The position numbers were made by a program, and so were the translations under genes. This document shows positions 7,705 to 14,170 of a stretch of 26,989 nucleotides of DNA, piece after piece. This stretch comes from Synergistota bacterium. GTDB lineage: Bacteria > Synergistota > Synergistia > Synergistales > Synergistaceae. Every line of letters begins with the position of its first letter. Position 1 is the first letter of the stretch. The notes beneath the pieces were generated by a model, which had not been told where the DNA came from, did not search any database, and saw only the letters and a program-made list of their open reading frames with translations. The stretch lies in NCBI GenBank assembly GCA_023450745.1, contig JAEXGR010000041.1, positions 1-26,989 on the forward strand, in the 5' to 3' direction.

Positions 7705-8480
7705 ATCATCGTCCAGGGCCATTGCGCGAGATGCCCCAGGTACGGCAGAATCTTCTCTCCGCAGAGCATTGAGAGCGCCATCCCCGCGCAGAGAAAGGGC
7801 CCCAGCGGCACGGCGGTCTTGCGCGTCACCCTCTTTGCAAGCAATAGCGGGATCACCACGAGGCCGCCGCACATGAAGCCGAGATAGAGCGAGAGCAGCG
7901 TCAGCTTAAACCCCATGAAAGCGCCGACGCCGAGCATCAGCACCGCGTCGCCGAGTCCCATCCGGCCGCGGCTCGCCACGATTATCGCCCCGATCGTCCC
8001 AAAGCCCGCAAGCGCGCCGAAGAGCCCGTCGAGCAGCCCCGGCCAGCCGCCGGCGGCGCGCGCCAATATGCCGCATGCCGCCATCGCGATCGCCCAGGAG
8101 TCGTAGATATAGCCCGTTTCGAGGTCCGTGAGCGTATGGAAGATGATGAAGGGCAGGGAGAGCGTCGCGAAGGCAAGCGCCGGCGTCAGCCCGAAGCGCC
8201 AGACGAAGAGCGCCTCCAGCGCGCCGCCGGCCAGTTCGGCGGCAAAGTGGCGCGGCGGGATCGGCGCGCGGCAGCTCCGGCACCGGCCCTGCAGGACGAT
8301 AAAAGAGACGACGGGGATGAGGTCGCAGGAGGAGAGCACCCGGCCGCAGCTGTCGCAGACGGAACGTTCGCGCCCCCACCATTTTTTCTCCGCCGCCGTC
8401 CGCATGGCCGCCGCGTTCGCGAATGAACCGAGCGCCGCGCCGAGGCAGAAACCCAGAAAAATATAAATACCGCCGACCAT
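7701..8480 (-). CDS. prepilin peptidase (A24 family, PilD-type)
   Basis: This membrane-embedded bifunctional aspartyl peptidase and N-methyltransferase would process type IV prepilins or pseudopilins. The 259-aa protein has an N-terminal membrane segment (GIYIFLGFCLGAALGSFANA), a cytoplasmic zinc-type domain with two CxxC pairs (Cys42/45 and Cys67/70), and several hydrophobic segments. The first catalytic Asp lies in TLTDLETGYIYD (Asp119) and the second in GRMGLGDAV (Asp178). The usual GxGDxK lysine is replaced (GDAVLML), a small departure. No pilin gene is in the window, so its clients are encoded elsewhere. The stop codon lies within an inverted repeat. The start ATG at 8480 has GGGGTG upstream, a modest ribosome site. 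Confidence 0.88.
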   Translation of the reverse strand: MVGGIYIFLGFCLGAALGSFANAAAMRTAAEKKWWGRERSVCDSCGRVLSSCDLIPVVSFIVLQGRCRSCRAPIPPRHFAAELAGGALEALFVWRFGLTPALAFATLSLPFIIFHTLTDLETGYIYDSWAIAMAACGILARAAGGWPGLLDGLFGALAGFGTIGAIIVASRGRMGLGDAVLMLGVGAFMGFKLTLLSLYLGFMCGGLVVIPLLLAKRVTRKTAVPLGPFLCAGMALSMLCGEKILPYLGHLAQWPWTMI

Positions 8481-8566
8481 CTAGACACCCCAACCGTAAA
8501 GCGATTAAAATACGAGCTATATTTTACACGCAATAAACGATATTTCATAATGGGGAGATGCGAAAA

Positions 8567-8779
8567 ATGCCGATCGTGATGGTAAACATCAAAGAGGGCC
8601 GCACCGTAGAACAGAAACGCGCGATGGTGACGGGGATGACGAAGGTGCTGTGCGAGACGATGGAGGTGCCGCAGAGCTCTGTGCGTATCATCATCAACGA
8701 GATGAAGAACGAAAATTTCGCGATCGCCGGCACACTGATCTGCGACGACCCGTCGAAACAGGTGAAGAAAAAGGACTAA
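8567..8779 (+). CDS. 4-oxalocrotonate tautomerase family protein
   Basis: This 70-aa protein starts MPIVMVNIKEGRTVEQKRAM. Removal of Met exposes Pro1, the catalytic base of the tautomerase superfamily, which isomerises enol/keto forms of unsaturated oxo-acids. The ATG at 8567 is chosen because it gives the canonical MPI start and sits 9 nt after GGGGAG (8552-8557); the upstream in-frame ATG at 8558 would hide Pro1. The family typically works as a hexamer of about 60-70 aa subunits. The gene is divergent from the prepilin peptidase and convergent with the iclR-type gene. Its substrate is unknown. It may act on an unsaturated intermediate of the adjacent catabolic cluster, but it is in a separate transcript, so this link is weak. 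Confidence 0.85.
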   Translation: MPIVMVNIKEGRTVEQKRAMVTGMTKVLCETMEVPQSSVRIIINEMKNENFAIAGTLICDDPSKQVKKKD

Positions 8780-8810
8780 AGGCGGCGGCGTTCCGTGCCG
8801 CCGGCAGTTA

Positions 8811-8904
8811 AAAAACGCGGTTCTCCGGTAAGCGGGGGCGGCCGGCTCTTCTTGATGATTTTTCGCTGCCGGACTTAGTCCCGTTATCGGAAAACCGTGT
8901 TTTT
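8811..8904. terminator. long inverted repeat / bidirectional terminator between tautomerase and iclR-type gene
   Basis: The left arm (8811-8831, starting AAAAACGCGGTT) pairs with the right arm (8884-8904, ending CCGTGTTTTT) at 18 of 21 positions, with A and T runs at the outer ends. The 52-nt interior contains a smaller CCGGC...GCCGG hairpin. A separate GGCGGC...GCCGCC hairpin precedes it (8781-8802). It separates two convergent genes and could terminate both. Confidence 0.6.
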
Positions 8905-8919
8905 GTAATTATCAAAATT

Positions 8920-9753
8920 TTACATATTACAGATGACGTGCTCCAGCGAAGGGCTCCGGAAGAGGAACTTGGGGGTCTCAGTGGATTCGCTCCAGCCGAA
9001 GGTGGAGGAGATCTCCGCGCAGTATTGGGGGATGCGTTCCTTAAGGCCCTTTACTATATCGTCCGTGAATCTGGCGCTCGGCCCCGTGACCGCTATCGTA
9101 CATAAGATGTTATTGCCGCTCTCGACGATCGGCCCCGCGATCGAAGAGAATCCCTCCTGATATTCGTTTACGCAGTAGCTGTATCCGTTTCTGCAGAGAT
9201 TATAGAGCTCCCTCATTATCTTCGACCTGTCGGTGGTCGTGAAGGTGGTGAGGTTTCTTGTGTCCTTTAAAAAATTATCCTGCTCTTCCGGCGTCGCGTA
9301 GGCGAGGAAGCCCCTGCCGCCCGCGCCGGCCCAGAGGACGTACTTCGAGCCGACGGTGGGGGAAAACTTGAAACTGTGGAAGGCCGGCACTTTTTCAAAA
9401 CAGATGCGGTAATCGCCCTCCCTGATGTAAATCAGAGCCGTCTCGCCGAATTCATCCCGCAGTCTGACAAGGTAGGGATAGATCACTTTTCTCAAAAAGT
9501 CGTTCTGTTTCGCGCAGTAGCCGAGGCTGTAGACCCGCCTGCCGAGGCTGAAACGCTTGGTGTTTTTGTCGCGGATCAAAAAAGACTCCTGTTCCAAAAT
9601 CCCCGCGATCCGGGAGGCGGTGGAATAGGGTATCTGCACCAGCTTGGATATCTCCGTCAGCGAGAGGTCGTCTGTTCCCCTCGTAAAGCAGTTTAAGATC
9701 GCCAAGGCCCTTTGGATGGCCTGAGTGCCTGTTTCCGGTTGTTTATCGTTCAT
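8920..9753 (-). CDS. IclR-family transcriptional regulator
   Basis: This 277-aa regulator has an N-terminal winged helix-turn-helix (about residues 12-70; IQRALAILNCF, LSLTEISKLVQIPYSTASRIAGIL) and a C-terminal IclR effector-binding domain (about 90-250; GETALIYIREGDYRICFEKV, GSKYVLWAGAGGRGFLAYATPEE, GYSYCVNEYQEGFSSIAGPIV). IclR proteins usually bind small organic acids or aromatic compounds and control the adjacent divergent catabolic operon. Here the gene diverges from the hydro-lyase/amidohydrolase cluster across 259 bp that contain a promoter and palindromes, so it is the probable local regulator. GGAGG (9765-9761, minus strand) lies 7 nt upstream of the ATG. TATAAT on the minus strand (9780-9775) is a possible -10. 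Whether it activates or represses cannot be told. Confidence 0.9.
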   Translation of the reverse strand: MNDKQPETGTQAIQRALAILNCFTRGTDDLSLTEISKLVQIPYSTASRIAGILEQESFLIRDKNTKRFSLGRRVYSLGYCAKQNDFLRKVIYPYLVRLRDEFGETALIYIREGDYRICFEKVPAFHSFKFSPTVGSKYVLWAGAGGRGFLAYATPEEQDNFLKDTRNLTTFTTTDRSKIMRELYNLCRNGYSYCVNEYQEGFSSIAGPIVESGNNILCTIAVTGPSARFTDDIVKGLKERIPQYCAEISSTFGWSESTETPKFLFRSPSLEHVICNM

Positions 9754-9840
9754 TTTAATACCTCCGCGAAACGTATTATAGCTTAAAGATGAGGCATTAA
9801 TACATTTCTTTGCATCTAAGAAAATATATTTAACCTCTCA

Positions 9841-9857
9841 ATGAATTTCATGAATTT
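9841..9857. promoter_or_regulatory. candidate IclR-type palindrome in the divergent region
   Basis: The stretch contains two overlapping palindromes: ATGAA-T-TTCAT (9841-9851) and TTCATGAA (9847-9854), the latter extending with one mismatch on each side to AATTTCATGAATTT. It lies about 50 bp upstream of the -35 of the rightward promoter, a position suited to an activator. The surrounding DNA is AT-rich. Assignment to the adjacent regulator is inference. Confidence 0.35.
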
Positions 9858-9902
9858 TAACAGATAATACCGCCGCAAACCAGATAGAGAAATTTTTCCT
9901 TA

Positions 9903-9931
9903 TTGACAACGCCGTTAAAACTTTGTATGAT
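9903..9931 (+). promoter_or_regulatory. sigma70-type promoter for the catabolic cluster
   Basis: TTGACA (9903-9908), a 17-bp spacer and TATGAT (9926-9931) match the consensus at 11 of 12 positions. Transcription would begin near 9938, leaving a leader of about 75 nt before the ATG at 10013. No other promoter this good was seen in the cluster. Confidence 0.75.
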
Positions 9932-9952
9932 GTATTCACCACATAGAAGATA

Positions 9953-9975
9953 TTATATCCATAATGTGGATATAA
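9953..9975. promoter_or_regulatory. perfect 9-5-9 palindromic operator candidate
   Basis: TTATATCCA (9953-9961), spacer TAATG, then TGGATATAA (9967-9975) is a perfect inverted repeat. It starts about 15 bp downstream of the predicted transcription start. Protein bound there could block the promoter or act as a roadblock. The AT-rich stem could also form in the leader RNA, but it is not followed by a terminator-like U run. Confidence 0.6.
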
Positions 9976-10012
9976 AATAATAAGCAATAATTACGAAAGG
10001 GATGGCGCAGAG

Positions 10013-10522
10013 ATGCAGATAAAGATGCCAGTCGACGATGAAACGATAAACAAGCTGCATGTTTATGACATGGTCGAGATCTACGGGCCGATCTTTACGG
10101 GACGCGACGCGGTGCTGCCGAAGGTGGTCAAATGCATTGAGGACGGCACGTGCGTGGAGAAGGGGATTTTTCTTGAGGGGAGCGCCGTCTTTCACACGGC
10201 GGTGAGCCCCGCCGGCATCGGCCCCACCTCCAGCAACAAGGTAGATATCGAAGGAAGCATCCCCGCGCTTTCAAAGGCTGGCGTGAAGATGCACATCGGC
10301 AAGGGAAGCCTCAAAAAAGAGACCGTCGCGGCCCTGAAGGAGCACAACGCGATATTTCTGGTGACGCCGCCGAATACGGCGCTGCTTACTTCAACGATGA
10401 AGAAAAAGCGCGTCGTCGCCTTCCCGGAAGAGGGCATGGAGGCGCTCTATGAGGTGGAGGTAGAGAAATTTCCCGCCATCGTCGCCATCGCCCACGGCGA
10501 ATCGATCTACGATGAGAAATAA
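10013..10522 (+). CDS. class I fumarase-type hydro-lyase, beta subunit (mesaconase/fumarase/tartrate dehydratase type)
   Basis: This is the small subunit of an oxygen-sensitive 4Fe-4S hydro-lyase. At 169 aa it corresponds to the C-terminal (Fumerase_C/TtdB) domain: LHVYDMVEIYGPIFTGRDAVLPKV, FLEGSAVFHTAVSPAG, GPTSSNKVD, MHIGKGSLKKETVAAL, FLVTPPNTALLTSTM, FPEEGMEALYEVEVEKFPAIVAIAHGESIYDE. It is the first gene after the promoter, with the alpha subunit 21 bp downstream. Beta-before-alpha order is unusual relative to the ttdA-ttdB order. With methylaspartate ammonia-lyase and CitD in the same cluster, its most likely reaction is mesaconate to citramalate; fumarate hydration remains possible. The ATG at 10013 is preceded by AAAGGGA. 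Confidence 0.85.
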   Translation: MQIKMPVDDETINKLHVYDMVEIYGPIFTGRDAVLPKVVKCIEDGTCVEKGIFLEGSAVFHTAVSPAGIGPTSSNKVDIEGSIPALSKAGVKMHIGKGSLKKETVAALKEHNAIFLVTPPNTALLTSTMKKKRVVAFPEEGMEALYEVEVEKFPAIVAIAHGESIYDEK

Positions 10523-10543
10523 CGACTGGCAGAGGTAATCAAA

Positions 10544-11404
10544 ATGATAGATTGCAGAGTAGTTACGGAAAAGACAGCGGAAACATTGGTCAAGGCCAGC
10601 ACGGTATTTCGCCCCGACCAGATAGCGGCCTATAAGCGGGCGGCGGAGAACGAAGATAGTCCGCACGCGAAATGGGTGCTTAACAACATTCTGGAAAACG
10701 CCGAGATCGCGGAGTCCAAGGTCTTCCCTCTTTGCGACGATACCGGCATCCCTCATCTCTTTCTTGAGGTAGGAGAGGAATGCGCCGTCCCCGCGGGATT
10801 TTATCAGGCGGTGGAAGAGGGCGTCGCGAAAGGCCTGCGAATGCTCCCCGGGCGTCCGATGGCGGTCCTCGGAGACGACGCCGAGCGTATCAGCCAGAGC
10901 AAAGGGCTCTCGGAGGACTCAGGGGCGCTTGCGATGGCGCCGATTCAGACCCGCCACGTACCCGGCAAGGATATCCGGCTCACGGTGATGATGTACGGCG
11001 GCGGCCCCGAGATTCGCGGGAAGACGCTGCGCGTCTTTCACAAGCACTCCGTGGATACGGTGCTCAACGAAATGATCGCCTGGGGCACCGAGGGCGCCAA
11101 GCTTCTCGGCTGTCTGCCCTGCGTGCTCTCCTTCGGCATCGGACGCTCGAATTATGAGGCCGCCTCGCTGGGGATGGAGGCGATGGCGAAGGGTAATTTC
11201 CTCGTGCAGTCGGAGATGGAAAAGAAGGTCACCTGCGCCGTCAATGAATCAGGATATGGCGCTCTCGGGCTCGGCGGCAAAACCACCGTCCTCGGAACCT
11301 TTATCAAGGTAGGCCCGCAGAGGGCCAGCGGAATTAGGGTCGTATCAATGAGACTGGGCTGCTGCTTTGATCCGCGCCGCGCCGAATGTCTCTTTGAAGG
11401 ATAA
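10544..11404 (+). CDS. class I fumarase-type hydro-lyase, alpha subunit
   Basis: This 286-aa catalytic subunit carries the 4Fe-4S cluster of class I hydro-lyases. Probable cluster cysteines are in LCDDTGIPH (near residue 65), GCLPCVLSFGIGRSNYEA (near 187-190) and CAVNESGYGALGLGGKTTVLGTF (near 229). The region that in fumarases reads roughly PKGxGSENxS is here QSKGLSEDSGALAMAPIQ, which suggests a substrate other than fumarate. It is co-transcribed with the beta subunit and precedes the amidohydrolase. In the context of the methylaspartate enzymes I infer mesaconase (mesaconate to citramalate). Alternatives are fumarase, tartrate dehydratase or another methyl-substituted maleate hydratase. Confidence 0.85.
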   Translation: MIDCRVVTEKTAETLVKASTVFRPDQIAAYKRAAENEDSPHAKWVLNNILENAEIAESKVFPLCDDTGIPHLFLEVGEECAVPAGFYQAVEEGVAKGLRMLPGRPMAVLGDDAERISQSKGLSEDSGALAMAPIQTRHVPGKDIRLTVMMYGGGPEIRGKTLRVFHKHSVDTVLNEMIAWGTEGAKLLGCLPCVLSFGIGRSNYEAASLGMEAMAKGNFLVQSEMEKKVTCAVNESGYGALGLGGKTTVLGTFIKVGPQRASGIRVVSMRLGCCFDPRRAECLFEG

Positions 11405-11432
11405 AATTTAATTTGCGCCAGGAGGCTGTAAA

Positions 11433-12782
11433 ATGAAGATATTTAAGAACGGTACCGTCGTTACGGGAGACGGTAAAACAGTACTGGAAAAGGCGAACGT
11501 CATCGAAGTCGACGGACTCGTCGCCGACGTAAACCTCTATTATGACGAGAACCTCGAGTCCTACGCGGAGGAGGTCGTCGACTGCAGCGGCAAATGCGTG
11601 ATGCCCGGCATGATCAACCACCACCAGCACGGCGTCACCTTCGGCACGATGTTCGCCAGCGGCTGCGTCAACTACGGCCGTGAATTCATCCTCGACCACC
11701 TCGACAGAAGCCTGCTTCAGGGACACACGACGGTCCTCAACGTCGACGGCTTTGCGACGATGGACGAAGTGGAAGAGACCCAGAAGTGCCACCCCATCCG
11801 CATCAAGACGGCGACGACCCACGCCCCGGTCAACTACCACGCGGGCGAGCTCTGCGACGGCAAGGGCTTCCAGCCCAAGCACAAGGAGATGACCGTTGAG
11901 AAGATGCTCGCCGACGGCGCGGTCTGCATCGGCGAAGTCGGCGGCGGCCATACCCTTGGCGGCGGCGGCCAGGATTATCTTTATATCCCGCGCGCGGTGA
12001 AGGAGTGCAAGGGCAAGGACATCGACTATCTCCAGGCGCGGGCGATGAAGCTCTCCGTCCTCGGACGCTATATCGAAGAATCGTACTACGACCGCGACCG
12101 CGTCGCCGCGGCGCTCAAAGAGGCCAAGCTCGACAGCTTCCTGACGCCGGAAGAGACAAGGGACATCGTCTACAAGACGACCCTCGCCTCGGTGAAGGTC
12201 GCCCTTGACGGCTATCGTGAGGCGGCCGCCCTGGCCAAGAGATACAACGTTCCCCTGATGATCCACAACGCGCCCACCTCAAAGTATATCGTTCACGAGA
12301 TCGCGAAGATGGGGCTCAATACGCTTATCTGCTGCCATTCAAACTACCTCTTCACCACCGACGAATGCGTCGAAAACGGACGTTACCTCAAGCAGTTCCC
12401 CGGAGTCGTCCTCGACGCCGCCGTACATGATCCGTGGGGCGCGAAGCACCTTGTCGCCACCCCCGACAACCTCTACGCCTTCTACGAAAACGACCTCGTG
12501 GACGTTATCTCCACCGACTTCGCGGCCGGACACAGCGATTCGATGCTTGAAGCCATCCAGCACGCGGCGCTCGAGAAGAAGCTCGTCGGGCTCGCTAAAG
12601 CCGTAAGACAGGGGACTTCGCGCGTCGCCGAGATCCTGCCGCTGCTCGCGCCCAACCTTGGGGAGCTTAAGAAGGGCTACACGGCGGACATCGTTGTCAC
12701 CGAATATCCGCAGCTTAAGAACGTTGAGAGAGTATACATCGGCGGCAAGCTCGTAGCCAAAGATGGCAAAGTTATTCGTTAA
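11433..12782 (+). CDS. metal-dependent amidohydrolase, enamidase-like (ring opening)
   Basis: This 449-aa amidohydrolase-superfamily protein would hydrolyse a cyclic amide or enamide; it is cytoplasmic. Visible metal-ligand candidates are His64 and His66 (NHHQHG), Glu168 (CIGEVGGG), His278 (LMIHNAP), His302 (CCHSNY) and Asp362 (ISTDFAAGHSD). The Glu in a GEVG motif, where many family members have a carboxylated Lys, is a feature shared with enamidase of nicotinate-fermenting Eubacterium barkeri as I recall it. The N- and C-terminal parts (KIFKNGTVVTGDGK; GYTADIVVTEYPQLKNVERVYIGGKLVAKDGK) form the small beta-sandwich. A good AGGAGG site precedes the ATG. It lies 28 bp after the hydro-lyase and before methylaspartate ammonia-lyase, so a role in opening a reduced N-heterocycle is inferred. 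Imidazolonepropionase-like or SsnA-like chemistry is possible. Confidence 0.75.
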   Translation: MKIFKNGTVVTGDGKTVLEKANVIEVDGLVADVNLYYDENLESYAEEVVDCSGKCVMPGMINHHQHGVTFGTMFASGCVNYGREFILDHLDRSLLQGHTTVLNVDGFATMDEVEETQKCHPIRIKTATTHAPVNYHAGELCDGKGFQPKHKEMTVEKMLADGAVCIGEVGGGHTLGGGGQDYLYIPRAVKECKGKDIDYLQARAMKLSVLGRYIEESYYDRDRVAAALKEAKLDSFLTPEETRDIVYKTTLASVKVALDGYREAAALAKRYNVPLMIHNAPTSKYIVHEIAKMGLNTLICCHSNYLFTTDECVENGRYLKQFPGVVLDAAVHDPWGAKHLVATPDNLYAFYENDLVDVISTDFAAGHSDSMLEAIQHAALEKKLVGLAKAVRQGTSRVAEILPLLAPNLGELKKGYTADIVVTEYPQLKNVERVYIGGKLVAKDGKVIR

Positions 12783-12816
12783 AAATTATTGACACCGAGA
12801 AAGGGAATGATCCGCA

Positions 12817-14067
12817 ATGAAGGTTAAGAAGGTACTTTGCTCAAAAGCGCTGACAGGTTTCTATATGGACGACAAGGAGGCCATCAAGAGCGGCGCGAAA
12901 TCAGATGGCTTCGTATATAAGGGAAAGCCGGTAACTCCCGGATTCCGGTCGATCAGACAGCCCGGCGTGGCGGTCTCCGTAATGTTCATCCTTGAAGACG
13001 GACATATGGTATACGGCGACTGCGCCGTCGCCCAGTACGCGGCCAGCGGCGGCAGAGAAGTCCCCAACACCGCCGAGGCGCTGATGAAGGTAATCGACAA
13101 GTACGTCGCGCCCTACTTTGAAGGCATGGACATCAAAGAGTTCAAGCCGACCGCGGACAAATTCGACCGCTATGAATTCGACGGAGAGCGCCTCCCCGCC
13201 TCCATCCGCTACGGCGTAACGCAGGCCATACTCGAGGCGGTCGCCTATGAGCAGAAGCTGACGATGTGCGAAGTCATCCTCAACGAATACCATCTGCCCA
13301 TCGACCTCACGCCGGTGCGCATCAACGCCCAGTCCGGCGACGAGCGCTACTCCAACGTCGACAAGATGATCCTCAAAAAGGTCGGCATGATGCCCCACGG
13401 GCTTATCAACAATGTAGAAGAGAAGCTCGGAACCGACGGACAGATCTTCCTCGACTGGGTCAAGTGGGTCACGAAGCGCATCGCCGAGATCGGCGAGCCC
13501 GACTACAAGCCGGTCATGCGCTACGACGTCTACGGCTGCATCGGCAAAGCCTTCAACAACGACCTTGACAAGGTCGGCGAGTACCTTATCAAAGTCGCCG
13601 ACGCCTGCGCCCCCTATGAAGTTTTCGTCGAGATGCCCGTCGATATGAAGTCAAACGAAAAGCAGCTCGAAGCGATGAAGTATCTGCGCAAGTACCTTGA
13701 CGACGCGGGCTGCCGCCTCAAGCTCATCATCGACGAGTATGCCAACACCTACGAAGAGATCGTCGAGTGGGTCGACGCCAAGGGCGCCGATATGGTCCAG
13801 GTCAAAACCATCGACCTTGGCGGCATCAACAACATCGTGGAAGCCGACCTCTACTGCAAGGCGCACGGCGTCCTTGCCTACCAGGGCGGCACCTGCAACC
13901 AGACGGATAAGGCGGCCCTCGTCTGCGCCAACCTTGCCGTCGCCACCAAGCCGTTCGCCATGGCCGGCACCCCCGGAATGGGCGTCGACGAAGGCGTTAT
14001 GATCGTCAGCAACGAACAGGACCGGCTGCTCGCGATACTCAAAGCCAAACAGGAAGGCAAAATTTAG
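12817..14067 (+). CDS. mal: methylaspartate ammonia-lyase
   Basis: EC 4.3.1.2 of the enolase superfamily: L-threo-3-methylaspartate to mesaconate plus ammonia. The 416-aa length matches the Clostridium tetanomorphum enzyme (413), and the key residues are in register one position earlier: His194 (MMPHGLINNVEEK), metal ligands Asp237 (RYDVYG), Glu272 (VEMP) and Asp306 (IIDEYAN), and catalytic Lys330 (MVQVKTIDLGG). Also conserved are GFYMDD, AVAQYAASGGR, RYGVTQAILEAVA, AQSGDERY and GTCNQTD...GMGVDEG. It starts 34 bp after the amidohydrolase with AAAGGGA upstream and is followed by a strong terminator. Its product mesaconate is the likely substrate of the hydratase encoded at the head of the operon. 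No glutamate mutase gene is in the window. Confidence 0.95.
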   Translation: MKVKKVLCSKALTGFYMDDKEAIKSGAKSDGFVYKGKPVTPGFRSIRQPGVAVSVMFILEDGHMVYGDCAVAQYAASGGREVPNTAEALMKVIDKYVAPYFEGMDIKEFKPTADKFDRYEFDGERLPASIRYGVTQAILEAVAYEQKLTMCEVILNEYHLPIDLTPVRINAQSGDERYSNVDKMILKKVGMMPHGLINNVEEKLGTDGQIFLDWVKWVTKRIAEIGEPDYKPVMRYDVYGCIGKAFNNDLDKVGEYLIKVADACAPYEVFVEMPVDMKSNEKQLEAMKYLRKYLDDAGCRLKLIIDEYANTYEEIVEWVDAKGADMVQVKTIDLGGINNIVEADLYCKAHGVLAYQGGTCNQTDKAALVCANLAVATKPFAMAGTPGMGVDEGVMIVSNEQDRLLAILKAKQEGKI

Positions 14068-14088
14068 CGTACCACCTCTACCCTCGCT

Positions 14089-14139
14089 CCCGTAGTGTTG
14101 AAAGACAGCCGGTTTTGTGCAACACTACGGGGGTTTTTT
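14089..14139 (+). terminator. rho-independent terminator inside the cluster
   Basis: A perfect 12-bp stem CCCGTAGTGTTG / CAACACTACGGG with a 19-nt loop is followed by GG and a run of six T. It sits 21 bp after the methylaspartate ammonia-lyase stop. Downstream genes would need read-through or a promoter of their own; none is evident in the 31 bp before the next start. Confidence 0.9.
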
Positions 14140-14170
14140 ATAAGGCCCCTTTTAGAAGGAGTTGGCAGAA

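Noticed and set aside
9953..9975. Leader attenuator or riboswitch
   Set aside because: The palindrome is AT-rich with a short loop and no following U run or alternative pairing partner; a protein operator is simpler.
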